DNA from: Silene conica
Lineage: Eukaryota > Streptophyta > Magnoliopsida > Caryophyllales > Caryophyllaceae
Assembly (NCBI GenBank): GCA_029255685.2
Contig: CM055314.2
Location: 71,932,815 to 71,996,814 of the forward strand
DNA: 64,000 bases
Direction: 5' to 3'
The notes under the pieces: generated by a model
Seen by the model: the letters and a program-made list of their open reading frames with translations, nothing else
Told to the model about the DNA's origin: nothing
The model's database searches: none
Translations under genes and position numbers: made by a program
Shown: positions 15,346-26,432 of the stretch, one piece after another
How positions within the stretch are numbered: position 1 is the stretch's first letter
Layout: every line of letters begins with the position of its first letter

Positions 15346-17935
15346 AAGACACAATTACAATCATTTACACAAGGCGTGTAATTTATATCAAAATAAGTAA
15401 ATATTGCGGCCAAAAAACAATAAAGCACGTACACTTGGCAAAGCTGTCAAATGTTAATAGTAAATCAGCTGTTAGGTAAATTATTGTTACTCCATAGTTC
15501 AGAATTCAGATTCGTATATGGGTAATAAATTTAAATGACAGTTTGTTCATACTTACTGATAGGTCGGTCATAAAGGGAAACAAACTAGAAATAACTCATA
15601 AGTATCTGAGAAAAATGGCCTTCTGTAGTCTTTAACTATTTCTGAAGTTCAGGCAAGTATGCAAGTTTGGCACGTTGAAACTGATATTACATGAGAAATT
15701 TTTAGTAGAGCTCCTTATCAATGCTGGGTACTTCTAAAGAATAAGTTACACTCTAGCTTAGTGATGTAGCTATGACTAGGGATGAAAGCCTTCAATATCG
15801 CTGAGATTGTGACTCCCTTTATGACAAAAATATAAAAGAATCTGGGAGAAGAAAAGAAACCAGTTGTAGTGAAAATGTATCTGATAAATGAGAAGCTGAA
15901 GATGATCCAGTTTTGTAGTTCCAGAATCAGAAATCGATGACAATGCTGTAAGAAGCCAGAAAAAGGAAATATAGCTGGTCAAACAGGAAAAAATCTACAG
16001 AAGAAAAGTTAACTAACAGACAGATTGTGCTAGATCTGGAACTATGGCAGTAGTACTATTAAACTGATACATTGACAAACCAACCAAGGAAAACTGTTTT
16101 CACTCCCCTCCCTTTCCCTCCAAGTCCTTCAGGCTCAATCCAAACAAGGTTATTTGCTGAATGTGTATTCCTATCTAGACCACTAAGTTGATTTGTCGAT
16201 AATTATACAAGTCAAGCTGAGACATTTTACTTATGAATCCGCTATATTAGCTTTATGTCTAGCAAGGGCCTAGCAACCATTATAATAGTAATTTATAAAT
16301 ATTAACCTAGTCTGACAAGCTTCATAATCAAGGGCTTATGAATTAATCAATTCAAGATGATTAACTAGTAACTTTGTTATTTCGCACCTAACATAATATA
16401 TAAGTCTTAAACTAAGTATTCCTACTAGATAAATGGTATTACTCATACCTAAGTGATAATAAAATCTTACCATTAAACTAGTTAACTAAGTAAATGACTT
16501 GAATACTATAACATCGAAATTTCCTACTTGTGATACTAATTAACTAGGTAAATAAGTGTCTAGTGATCATTACAATTGTACCCACCAACTAAAACCATTA
16601 TAACAACATAAACCTTGGCATAACCCATTACCAATTCGTAACGATTTCTAACTTATTATATTTGAACGTAAACAAGCTAGCAAGCACGTACGTAACTAAT
16701 TAATTCAAGCAGGCTAACAAGCACGTACGTAAAATAATAATAAAATAATAATATAATAATAAACGATTATAGTTTAGTCTGACTATACTTAGCATTTCTA
16801 ATAATTAATAGTAGATAGTATGTAGTGGGAGCGTAAAGTAGTATAATTAGTGTAGAGTAAGGGTAGTAAAAGTAGCAAACAATTATGCACATGAGCAATA
16901 ACCGTAGTAGTAGCCAATAGCGCAGATCAGCAACAATTAAAAACATACAGCAGCAGTACTAACTACTACCTATCCACGCAGAAGCCATCAACCACAAGCA
17001 GTATAAATGACAGTAGGTAGAGCAGTGCAGCTATGTACACGCTATTCTTTCTTTAGTAAAGGAAGTTCTTCTATTATATACGAGATGTACAGCAGTTCAG
17101 TAGCAATGACACTACGCAAACAACCGTAAGACAACAATAACAAGACGCAACAGCGGGAATAGAACGCACACAGCAGTAGCTTTAACGCAGGAGCAGTAAC
17201 AATTTGGGCAATAGTCTACAGTAGCCCGGAATGTAGCAATTTGTACAGAAGTAGGATGCAAAAATAATAGCATTCACGACACAGGAAAAGAGCAGAGGGT
17301 AGACGTATAATAATAGCCATTTCAGCAACATTTATGACGATATAAAAAAAAGGCAGTAACCAGTGCAAACAACAGACATAAACAACGGAGAACGGAGGTA
17401 TACGACAACAAATTAATAACCCAGAACATAGTATTCACAACAACTTCCATTTCAACTCAACAAACAACATACAAAAACCTATCTAACTACACAATACTTT
17501 TACAATACTACACAAAAACCTAATTTCATACAAAAGCCTCAATTTTCAAATCAACTCCTAAATCCGTAAGATACAAAAATTACTTTAATGATTTTACTTT
17601 GAAAACAGATGAATTTAAAATTATTGAAAATTAAACTAATTACTAAAGTATTTAATTATCAATAAAACGATTTAGGCGACAAGAAAAGTGCATTGATACA
17701 AAATTACCTGATTCTAGGTGGCTACAATTGAATAAAAATGGTGAGATTGGTTGTGCAAATGCAAGGAGCCAAGTATTTGGGCAAGGACGCTGATGAGAGA
17801 AGGAGAAGTGAGATGATGACGACGGCGATGCAGCGAGGGAGTGTGAGCGGTGTTATAAGAACAAAGGCGAATGGTTGACGGTGTGCTTTGTGAGATTGAA
17901 ATGAAAAGGAAACTACAGGAAGTTTATTTAATTAA
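15346..17935. other. CACTA interior, non-coding
   Basis: About 2.6 kb of A+T-rich sequence lies within the CACTA element. I see no DDE transposase motif or long frame on either strand. Short CAGCAGTA/AGTAGCA-rich stretches around 16900-17300 are low-complexity. Confidence 0.6.
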
Positions 17936-17939
17936 CAAC

Positions 17940-18220
17940 TAAGAGGAGGGTTATAAATACAACCGTCTTCGTTGTATTTAAAAGAGGACGGTTATAAATA
18001 CAACCGTCTTCGTTGTATTTATAAGAGGACGGTTCACATACACAACCGTCTTCTTTTTAAATAAGAGGACGATTTAATTGACCAACCGTCCTCATTACGT
18101 TTATAAAGAGGACGCTTTTTTTGTTAACCGTCCTATTTATAATACCACTAACGGCGCCAGTCTTATTTGCTTGATAGAGGACGGTCTCCTCCCCAACCGT
18201 CCTCTAAGAGGCGTCCTCTT
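17940..18220. repeat. Right subterminal repeats of the CACTA element
   Basis: These are mirror counterparts of the left array: GAGGACGGTT and AACCGTC(T/C)TC copies separated by TTATAAATAC or ATTTATAA-like linkers, nine or more half-sites. Both arrays share the 10-bp core, confirming that the two ends belong to one element. Confidence 0.85.
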
Positions 18221-18999
18221 ATCCTAGATTTGTAGTAGTGCATATATTCGAGTGTCAACTGATGGATCAATAGGAACGGGCCAACGGGCCCCTAAATTTT
18301 GGTGGAGAGTGAAGAAACTATTTGAGGAGGCGCGAATTACGAACCCTGGTGCAATCAAAGCGCGCAATGTCGACATGCTTACTAATCGGTGGCCCCGAAT
18401 TTCAGCTGGTGTACAGAAATGGGTGGGTCACTATGAAACGGCGAGAAGAAGGGCTACAAGCGAAACGAATGAGAATGACATTATATTTGAGGCTCGTGTG
18501 ATAGTCGGAAAGTATGCTGCCTTTGAGAGGCAATGATATTTTCTTAACCAATACTCGAGATGGGAAACGATTATTCGCGAGCAACAAACACCACAACCAG
18601 CGGAGGAAACACAAGTTAACACAACAACTTCTGATAGCAGCGGGAAAATGAGTCTGGGTAATGACGAAGACGAAGAACAAAATGGAATCAAAGGTCCAAG
18701 CATCCGTCCACCGGGAATGAAGGCGCAAAAGCGGAAGGAGGGGAAGTCTAAAATTGTTGATGAAGAAAAGGATATTGTTGTCAAGCAAATCCAAGATATT
18801 AGTAGTATAATGAAGAAAAAGGTGCTAGATTCTGAGAGGAGAACCGAGGCAGAAATAAGTAATCAAAAATGGATGCAAAAGATGAATTTATATGAACATT
18901 TATGTCAGATGAACAACTTAAGTGAAGCCGAGGAGGAGCGGAAGAACCAACTGTTCCTAGAACTCAATGATATCTAGACTTGAGTTTAATTTAAATTTT

Positions 19000-19145
19000 A
19001 TGTATTAAGGTAATGTCATGTATTTCAATGTATTTCAATGTATTAAGGTAATGTCATGTCATGTATTTCAATGTAGTTTAATTTGAATTTTATGTACTAA
19101 GGTAATGTCATGTATTTCAATGTAGTTTAATTTGAATTTTATGTA
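19000..19145. repeat. Short imperfect tandem repeats after ORF1
   Basis: Units containing AAGGTAATGTCATGTATTTCA, some followed by GTTTAATTTGAATTTTATGTA, are repeated three times. They lie in the spacer between Harbinger ORF1 and ORF2 and are non-coding. Confidence 0.7.
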
Positions 19146-19527
19146 TTACATTTGAGTGATTAAAATTATGTGATGTAATATTTGACTTATTCAAGAAATG
19201 TGATGTAATATATGATGAGTCATTATTTTATTCCAACGACTATATTTCCAACAGCTATATTTCCAACGGCTATATTTCCAACAACTATATTTTCACCTTC
19301 TATAAATATCCCTTATAATGTAAAATAACTCATACACTCACAAATCTACTTCTACATTATAACCTAAACACCAACTCTTTACTTTTCACCTTTATTATAA
19401 AATTATGGTTTCTTCATCTGACGACTTAGAGGAGGATACTGCGGTTTGTCTTTCACTTATATCTTTATGGAGACGTTTACGGAAAAAACACAAAGCTCGT
19501 AAATATCGACCTCACAAGAGGTGTCGA

Positions 19528-20872
19528 TGATGCATGCCATTTCTATAATCTTTTTAGACTTCTTTTGCATGCATTTCTATGCTCTCTTGCTAGTAGTTTA
19601 CTACTTTTAGCCCCGAATTGATTACCTACTTTGAGCCCTCTTGTATTAATTGCAGGAATATACTCGGAAGTATGTACTCGGAGCCGAATTTTGTCTTCAA
19701 GGTTGCATTTAGAAGGTCAGGAGAAGTGAACCACTCTTTGTAGCAGTCCAGGGAAGCGTGTTTTGAAGTCAACCGTCCAAGAAAGAGCTCAATTCAGTCA
19801 ATCGACCATTTTTGGTCGATTACTAGGTTGATCGACCGGTGTTTTAGTCGATCGACCACTTTTGGTCGATAAGGAAGTCGATCGACCAGATGCTAAGTCG
19901 ATCGACCAGTTGTTTTTGCCCGAAGCCCAAGATTAACCTAAGCCCATTAGGTTATCAGTTTGGAGTCAGACTAATCTCGTTTTAAAGGCAACTTTTCAGT
20001 GTTTTTTAGTTTATCTTTTATCTTTTTACTTTTTTAGACTGTACTCTCAAAACTTGTAGTCAGTTAATCTTTCCTTAGCATTTTCTAGCTTTTAAGAATT
20101 CTACTTTGCCACTTACTATCGGTAATTTAATTTCCTTTGTTCTTTTTATTCTCATTTCTTTACTCTTTGCTTTCTATAGTTTTACCTTGCATTTTTATTA
20201 TCTCGCGATCATGTACTCCCTTTTCATTAGTTATTCTATCTCAATCGTTCCCTCTATTATGTGTAGCTAATTCTCTTGACTAGGATATAGGTGATCCAAT
20301 GATAATGTGACGAAGTTCGTTTAGGTTAGACCGGTTGTTGGTAGTTTGTCTCTGTTGTTAATTATGACTTTTATTTGTGTTTAATTAGTTAAGTCGACGT
20401 AGCTAATTATTCGTATGGTAAACCCCGACCTAAGATTGAAAGCCTGGTGAGGGTTAGACCTGTCATAAACATTAGAGTGCGCTAATAAGTTGCGAGAGCC
20501 CGTTAGAAGTATTCTAGGGCGAATAGCGATCCGGGAGGACCTTTTCACTACCCCTTAGATTTCCACTTGCGACCGATCCATGACCTAGACTTGACCGTTA
20601 CATTGTCATTGGTGAACCGACTATCCTGGTTCTTTTTCCTTCATATTTTCTTTAGACTCTATTGCTTGACTCCTTCTCTTTTCTCTTACCTTCACTACTC
20701 CTAGTTAGACCAAACAAACAAACAAACAAAACCCCCAAATCTGGTTACCTTGACGAACTTTAGTTTAGTATTTAGAATTCATATTTGTCTCCCTGTGGAT
20801 ACGATCTCGACTTCCTTGCTACATTAGTTAGGCCAGTTGGTTATCTTTGATAGGGTTGCGACAACCGTGTCA
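19528..20872 (+). mobile_element. Solo LTR (gypsy-like), 1345 bp
   Basis: Begins TGATGC and ends GTGTCA, with a perfect 5-bp target duplication GTCGA at 19523-19527 and 20873-20877. The 3' part contains TCTCCCTGTGGATACGATCT and an ACAAACAAACAAAC run, which resemble gypsy-type LTRs of plants. No internal coding remains, as expected after LTR-LTR recombination. It lies inside Harbinger ORF2, so it arrived later. Confidence 0.9.
19798..19911. repeat. TCGATCGACCA motif cluster in the solo LTR
   Basis: Several copies of TCGACCA and its inverse TGGTCGA alternate within about 110 bp. They form short hairpins such as TCGACCA-TTTT-TGGTCGA and the full palindrome TCGATCGA. The cluster is confined to the LTR. 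Confidence 0.8.
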
Positions 20873-22232
20873 GTCGAATTGAGAGAAACCGATACGATGG
20901 CTACAATCAACTTTACAATGACTACTTTGCCCCGCAACCCACATTCCTGATAAGGTGTTTCGTCGTCGTTTCCACATGCGAAAACACATATTCCTTCATG
21001 TGTTAGAAGGCGTGAAAGCATATAATCCTTATTTCCACCAATTACCGGATGCTACAGGGAGATTGGGCATTACAAATTTGCAGAAATGTACTATTGCAAT
21101 TCGCTTGCTAGCTTATGGAGAGGCTACTGATAGAGTTGACGAGTACCTGAGGCTTAGCGAAAGCACGACAAGGATTGCACTTCACGAATTCACAGAAGCA
21201 GTAATAGCTCAATTCGGAGACGTGTACATTAGGAATCTGACACCTGAAGACTTAAAAGAATTACTACGAGTCAACAAGAGAAGAGGATTCCCCGGTATGA
21301 TCGGTTCAATCGATTGTATGCATTGGAGTTGGAAAAATTGTCTAACTGCATGGAAAGGTCAATATCAAGGAGGGGATGGATTTGCGACAGTGGTTTTGGA
21401 AGTAGTAGCTTCACAAGATTGGTGGATATGGCACTACTTTTTCGGCCTTCTAGGTACCCTCAATGACGTGAGTGTACTTTACCAATCTCATATATTTGAT
21501 GATTTGCTAAACGGGAGAGCTCCCGTTGTCGAGTATGTCATTAATGAACGTCGGTATGACACCCCGTATATTTATCCGAATTGGTCTGCGCTTATGAAAT
21601 CAATTCCACTACCACAAACTCTGAAAGAATGCCTATTTGCGGAGCAACAAGAAAGTGTTCGAAAGGATGTAGAGCGTGCTTTTGGGGTGTTACAAGCAAG
21701 GTGGGCCATCCTTCGACATCCTGCTTTGACTTGGGACAAGGAAATTCTTTCAAAGATTATGAAAACTTGCATCATATTGCATAACATGATTGTAAAAGAT
21801 GAGAGACATTCGTATCCGTCGTATGACAATCTAAATGAATACAATGACGAATCAGATGATGATGTGATAACTGTTGAAGAATCTCAACATTCTATAGGGT
21901 ATGTCAATGGAGTGCAACAATATATTGATAAACGGACTCACTTGGAAGATAGATCCATTAATTTATCACTTAGAATTGTTTTAATGGAACATATTTGGCA
22001 GAACAAGGAGCGTCGGGAAAATAGCGCTTAAGATCAATTTCTAGTACTTTATGTGATTTATTAAGTAATTGACATTTATGTTTGAATTCGAATGTAGTTG
22101 TTTGACTAAATTGACTGAGTCGTTATTTTGTTGTATTTTGAATTCACAATTTCTTTATTTAAATTACCAACGACTATATTGTCATTATTACCAACGACTA
22201 TAATGTCCCCAACTCTCTATTTAAACTGATAT

Positions 22233-22903
22233 TTGGAACTCATAATTCCTCACATCCTACAATTTCTCTATTTAAATTACCCGGAAATGAATTTCTGGGA
22301 TGATAAAGTCAGGGAGTATCAAAGAGACATGGACATGATAAAAGATCATGCTTATAACTTTGTTGCTCGTTTGAATATAGTCATGCCACAAACGATATAC
22401 ATGAATATGTTACATTTTTCACCACCATTACCAATGTTGATCTCAATCATTTCCGGAGACGCAGATACTGTGTTAAGTCCACCTGTTTTGAACAATGCAA
22501 CAATAGGTAATATTATATTGCTATTTTAATTAATTATAGAATGTTAAATGGTATTTTACATGAATATGTTAAATATTTTGTATTGCGTTTTTTCAGATAC
22601 TTATCTTTCGAAAGGCGGAGAACATCGCAAATTAAGGAAAGAAGTCGTCGAAATTATTCGACGTTAGTTCAACATCATGTATCCGAAAACTCTATATATA
22701 TGATCTACTATCGGGAGATGGAAGATTTTTCATTTCACGTGAGCGTCTCCATTATTATGACGTGTACAATGAGTTTACCATGGAGGAAAAGCTCGAATAT
22801 TTACACGACCAAAACTTACCAGCAGACCGCCTTAATTACCCTTCTAACGATAATGTTTCATCTGGTGATGATTCTGATTATGACATCTGATGATGATGCT
22901 TCT
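22233..22903 (+). pseudogene. Unidentified third reading frame in Harbinger 3' part
   Basis: Downstream of the transposase lie two exon-like pieces separated by an intron-like gap (GT near 22507, CAG near 22595). The first holds MNFWDDKVREYQRDMDMIKD; the second reads DTYLSKGGEHRKLRKEVVEI, breaks at a stop, and then DLLSGDGRFFISRERLHYYD runs in another frame to a DDDSDYDI-like acidic end near 22890. I do not recognise the family. It may be a captured host fragment or an accessory Harbinger frame. At least one stop and one frame change make it non-functional as read. Confidence 0.4.
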
Positions 22904-23349
22904 CACCGGAAGTAATATGTTTATGTACCCTATCATTGTTGTGTACTAATGTTTCCGTTTATTATAATGGTCGTACATACTCTTTTGTTCAGGTCATTAT
23001 TCAATTATTTGCTTAATAAAAGTAATGCTAGAACGTTTTAAATTTCGTAATTGTGGTTTGTCCCGTAAATTTAATTACATGTAGAATTATATTAATTATC
23101 AAAAATAATATAAAGTAAAAGATAATTGGAGTATGAGTGGGTAGATAGATAAAAATGATAAGTAGGAAAAAAGTGGGTCTTATAATGGAGAGAATTATGG
23201 AGAAAAATAGTATCCATTATAATTGAAAATAATTGGGTGGAGAAAAATAGATGGAGTTAAAGAGATGGAGAGAAAAGATGGAGAAAAACTCATCCATTGT
23301 TAATCATGGTCTAACAGTTTCTCAATTTATAGTGCGGATTACCGCATCT

Positions 23350-23457
23350 ATTTTAGGCGAGAATGATATGCAGAATAATAGGATATCACTTTATCCTTAT
23401 TTACTCAAATCACAGCATGTATTTTAGGCGAGAATTATGTGCAGCATAATAGGATAT
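23350..23457. repeat. Two-copy direct repeat in copia LTR
   Basis: TATTTTAGGCGAGAAT followed by AT-TGCAG-ATAATAGGATAT occurs at about 23349-23386 and 23420-23457, a period of about 71 bp. Similar spacing and few mismatches suggest a tandem duplication within the LTR that flanks the Harbinger element. Confidence 0.7.
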
Positions 23458-23616
23458 AATTGTATCCTTAATTATTCATAATCAAGCTATAATACAGCTA
23501 CAAGTTTAAAAAATAAAATAGATATCATCCTAAAATTCAGTTTGAGGGCACCATAGTTAATTAGTCCCTCCGACAAGGCAGCGGAATGTCGTTTTTAGGC
23601 CTCAAGAGCGTGAGGC

Positions 23617-23629
23617 GGCTCTGATACCA
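23617..23629 (-). promoter_or_regulatory. Second minus-strand copia primer-binding site
   Basis: On the minus strand this reads TGGTATCAGAGCC (tRNA-iMet complement). It is followed on the plus strand at 23630 by TGATAATAATATGG, a plausible LTR edge. It marks a different copia element from the one at 12435, because the adjoining LTR sequences differ. No coding interior attributable to it remains. Confidence 0.75.
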
Positions 23630-24140
23630 TGATAATAATATGGGGAAGAGATAATTGCAAAGTAATTGTATTATTAATTGTGTTATCTTAATAGTTATAC
23701 AAGATGTAATTTATATAGTAGAACGAGATCACAACTTGATGAAACTAAATATTCTAATAATAGCTAATATATTATTCTATATTATTACAAGATATGTCGA
23801 TATCTCAACACTTTATCAATTTGTATATGTATTGGTTTGTTTATTTTTAATTAAAAAACGTACCTTATCCTCCTCACAAATCATGAATATTTTTATTATT
23901 AAATTATTTTCACTCAAACTTGCTTGCAAAAAAGGTAGGTTATAGAAAGATTTTTTATGAATTTTATGATGGGATATATTTCTTAAGAAACTTTCTGAAT
24001 TTTATAACCTGAAGTTATAATTTTTGGATATTCGGTCAAACTTGTACCGAAAAATATTTTTTTAAAGAATATTAATATTACTAAAAGTTATCTTTTGACA
24101 ATTCAACGAAATGTATAGGGTCGATATGGTACATACATGT
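23630..24140 (-). mobile_element. Copia LTR remnant, outer end unresolved
   Basis: A+T-rich sequence adjoins the primer-binding site at 23617 in LTR position. The proximal edge is TG at 23630. I could not find a matching CA end with a target duplication, so the right limit is approximate. The open frame at 23655-23945 has no recognisable domain. Confidence 0.4.
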
Positions 24141-24400
24141 AATGAGGTACTAAATTCCGGTACCACTTTTACATGCACAATAGAGGAAGAAACGTATAGG
24201 GTGGACATGATATCTATAACCCTTATAAATGTGCATAAACCCTCATAAGGGTGAACAGTAGAGCAGTGCTCTCGTGCGTCAAGCGTGATGAATAGTTGAG
24301 GGTTTGTCTTCTTCTGTGTCCTTTTTACTCTGTTTTACACTCTTCTTCTCTGTATCCTCCTATACTTCCATACTTTATCCCATACTTCCTCCTCCTTTTT

Positions 24401-24585
24401 TTCTACCAACAGCAAACTTATCAAAATAATCCTGATTTTACTACCCAGATTATTCAACTACTTCTTATGATCCTAATTCTATTCATCCATTTGGTGTTCC
24501 TGTTTCTGCTAATTCCCAACAAATTCCACCCTCTATTTCTCATGATTATTACTATCAACCTCCTCCAACTCATCCCTATTTTCAG
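24401..24585 (+). pseudogene. Exon fragment of a Gln/Pro/Tyr-rich protein
   Basis: One frame reads QQQTYQNNPDFTTQ and another continues YYPDYSTTSYDPNSIHPFGV then DYYYQPPPTHPYFQ, ending at a splice donor-like CAG|GTATTTG. The frame change implies a small indel. Low-complexity Q/P/Y-rich composition fits an RNA-binding or zinc-finger protein N terminus. Together with the Gly-rich exon at 27812-28174 it may come from one parent gene. The parent is not identified. Confidence 0.5.
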
Positions 24586-24622
24586 GTATTTGTTTCATTC
24601 AACGTTTTGATTTTCTTGCTTA

Positions 24623-25200
24623 TTTTCCATGTTGTTTTTGGTATTTTGGGATGAATTTATAGCATTAATGTTCTTAAATCCATGGGTATTTACAGGTATT
24701 TGTTTTGTGGCAATGTCGTTTTGTTTGATCGTGTCGTTGGGTTTGTTCCAAGTTTTGATCTTGATGAATGATTTCAACTTGATACTTGGTGGAGAACTGA
24801 CGTATACAATGGAACTAGATTTGATACTTCTATTCATACAGTCAGTGAGTCAGATACTTGGATATGAGCACTTTATTTATCTACATTCAAAATTTTGGGT
24901 GGCTTGTTGTTTTGCTTGGTTTAGTTGAAATGATAATGTGGGTACTCATTATTTTCATGTATTCGTACATCTTGCTATTTTCTATGTTGTTTTTGGTATT
25001 TTGGGATGAATTTATAGCATTAATCTTCTTAAATCCATGGGTATTTACAGGTATTTGTTTTGTGACAATGTCGTTTTGTTTGATCGATCGTGTCGTTGGG
25101 TTTGTTCCAAGTTTTGATCTTGATGAATGATTTCAACTTGATACTTGGTGGAGAACTGACGTATACAATGGAACTAGATTTGATACTTATACAATGGAAC
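24623..25200. repeat. Tandem duplication of about 205 bp
   Basis: The segment from CATGTTGTTTTTGGTATTTT through TTTGATACTT occurs at about 24626-24828 and 24982-25184. The copies are about 98% alike by eye (GGCAATG/GACAATG, TTCTTAA context, and an extra GATC in the second). An intron-like stretch of the captured fragment was duplicated. The open frames here are hydrophobic by composition only. Confidence 0.85.
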
Positions 25201-26079
25201 TGACGTATACATGAAATTGTAATAGAACAAGCTGTCAGAACAAGCATGACAAGTATCAACTACCAATTGTTTCATGTATGGTTACCCAATTTGCACATAC
25301 ATTGTGTTCGTATTATAATGTACTGCGATGGTTTATTAAATCCATCATATTACGGTATGGAGAATTGCGAAATCGAGTTTGTTCTTATTTCCTTTTTCCT
25401 AATATCCCCTTACATTGGTCGAGTTTAATGTTAGGCTCTTTTCAGCGATGAGAATTGGTGTCAAGCTCCATTCATATTTGATCGAGTTCTGTGTTTTCCT
25501 ATGTCTACCTTCAAGAGCTCGAGCAAACGTTGGTTTCTGCCTTTCTTACTATAGACAGGTCTAAAACTTTAAGGTCCCAGCTGAGTGTATGAATTTTATT
25601 GTTTGGGTTTTTGGACTTCAGTATTGGAAGGACTCAATATAGGTGATCAACTTCATATTCCGAATAATAGAAAATAAAAAATTTGTGTGAATTCTTTTTC
25701 TTAGTGGATAGATTGGGTGCCATATGCTTCCACATTGTAGGCTTGGTGCTTAATTAAGTCACAATCCTTTACTTTGATGCAGTAACATACAAGAGTTTGG
25801 AGGTGTTAAATATGTGGAATATATGCTCTCAGTATGCAACCATGAAACTCTCATGGAACTGTCATTGGGAGGATACTGTGGTAGCCCATTTTACCTGCGT
25901 CATGCTACGAGATTTATCATTTAAATGATGCATAAATTTGATGCTAAGGTTGTTGATTGATCTATGTAATAAATCTAATGTTGTCTGCTACAACTGTTTC
26001 TTACAACATTTCAGAAGTTGCAGTTGATGAATTTTGTAACTTGCAGGGGATTATTAGTAACGCTGCCCATTGAGTTATG
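25201..26079. other. Intron-like sequence between captured fragments
   Basis: No recognisable exon was found. Short splice-flanked pieces (for example after TTTTCAG at 25445 and around 25795-25915) could be degraded exons, but I cannot assign a family. Confidence 0.4.
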
Positions 26080-26432
26080 ACCAAGGCGTTGATGCCATAA
26101 CTTAAGTGTGATCAACGTAAGGAAGTTCGGAGGGCTAGGTTACAGGTATGTACTTTATTTTTGTGTGTGAAACAATTTTGTGATGACAATAGGCATGTAT
26201 ACCATAGAGTATCACAAATGCGGGAAATTCATACTCAAAAAATCAGGCAATGTCACCTCTTTTACAAGTGGCGAGCTATGCTGTTTTATACGCAAGCCCA
26301 GTTCTCTCAAATGCACCTGTTGGAATCCCACCATCGGTTGGTCCTAGAATGCCGATCTATCCTCCTGGTGTTGCAGGGCTCGGACAACAGATATATTATG
26401 GCCAAGGTCCACCTGCTATGATGCAACCCCAG
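26080..26432 (+). pseudogene. PABP-like: Poly(A)-binding protein fragment
   Basis: Cytoplasmic poly(A)-binding proteins carry four RRMs and a Pro-rich linker. The first piece ends QRKEVRRARLQ at a GT donor (26145), the conserved end of RRM4. The second, from about 26291, gives AQFSQM and then, after a frame change, APVGIPPSVGPRMPIYPPG and GLGQQIYYGQGPPAMM, ending at a CAG|GT junction (26432). This order is that of plant PABP. A stop before DQRKEV and the frame shift show decay. It lies in the captured block beside unrelated genes, so it is a transduplicated fragment. Confidence 0.85.

Larger units (their letters stand above)
14460..18240. mobile_element. CACTA (En/Spm-type) transposon, 3.78 kb
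   Basis: Termini CACTACTACAAAAA (left) and CACTACTACAAATCT (right, inverted) with a 3-bp target duplication CAT (14457-14459 and 18241-18243) are the CACTA hallmark. Both ends carry many subterminal copies of AAGAGGACGGTT and its inverse. The interior lacks a full transposase (TNP2-type) gene and is mostly non-coding. Only a short minus-strand piece near 15218-15345 resembles element-encoded protein. It is therefore probably non-autonomous. It sits inside Harbinger ORF1, so it is younger than that element. Confidence 0.92.
14030..18977 (+). pseudogene. Harbinger ORF1 (Myb/SANT-like), interrupted
   Basis: ORF1 proteins of PIF/Harbinger elements bind DNA and help the transposase enter the nucleus and cleave. 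The first part (14030-14459; start MSNNNENN, Asn-rich) reaches KVWSDVEDRAFISS and is cut by a CACTA element. The second part resumes at 18244 with YIRVSTDGSIGTGQRAPKFW, the Myb/SANT-like domain, then FEEARITNPGAIKARNVDML and a charged coiled-coil C terminus ending near 18977. Removing 14460-18243 restores the frame exactly (430 + 734 = 1164 nt). One in-frame TGA at 18534-18536, after ERQ, remains. The homology continues past it, so it is a point nonsense change. Not functional as it stands. Confidence 0.85.
19405..22031 (+). pseudogene. PIF/Harbinger DDE transposase (ORF2), interrupted
   Basis: DDE_Tnp_4-family nuclease that excises and inserts the element. It begins at ATG 19405 (MVSSSDDLEEDTAV), is interrupted after codon 41 by a solo LTR (19528-20877 including one target copy), and resumes with IERNRYDGYNQLYNDYFAPQ. 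The frame joins exactly across the insertion. A one-base loss near 20946 then shifts the frame before FRRRFHMRKHIF; a single inserted base would restore it. Catalytic Asp lies in MIGSIDCMHW, the second Asp in GTLNDVSVL and the Glu in DVERAFGVLQARW. A deletion of about five residues relative to the family lies near RRYDTPYIYP. The frame then stays open to TAA-equivalent stop at 22031. The frameshift and insertion make it inactive. Confidence 0.9.
12599..23311 (+). mobile_element. PIF/Harbinger element with three nested insertions
   Basis: The element has TIRs GAGCATCAATAACCATGG (left) and GACCATGATTAACAATGG (right, inverted) and a TAA target duplication (12596-12598 and 23312-23314), all diagnostic of PIF/Harbinger. 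It carries the two expected genes in order: a Myb/SANT-like ORF1 and a DDE transposase ORF2. It is swollen to 10.7 kb by a Mutator-like MITE (12625-13656), a CACTA element (14460-18240) and a solo LTR (19528-20872). Without them it would be about 4.5 kb. Both genes carry point defects, so it is not autonomous now. Confidence 0.9.

Noticed and set aside
18402..18794. Minus-strand frames opposite Harbinger ORF1
   Set aside because: They are complements of a recognised coding sequence and have no family features.
24296..25130. Hydrophobic open frames suggesting membrane proteins
   Set aside because: T-rich sequence gives Leu/Phe/Ile-rich frames by composition. A more protein-like frame (Q/P/Y-rich) exists at 24401-24585, and the rest is duplicated intron-like sequence.
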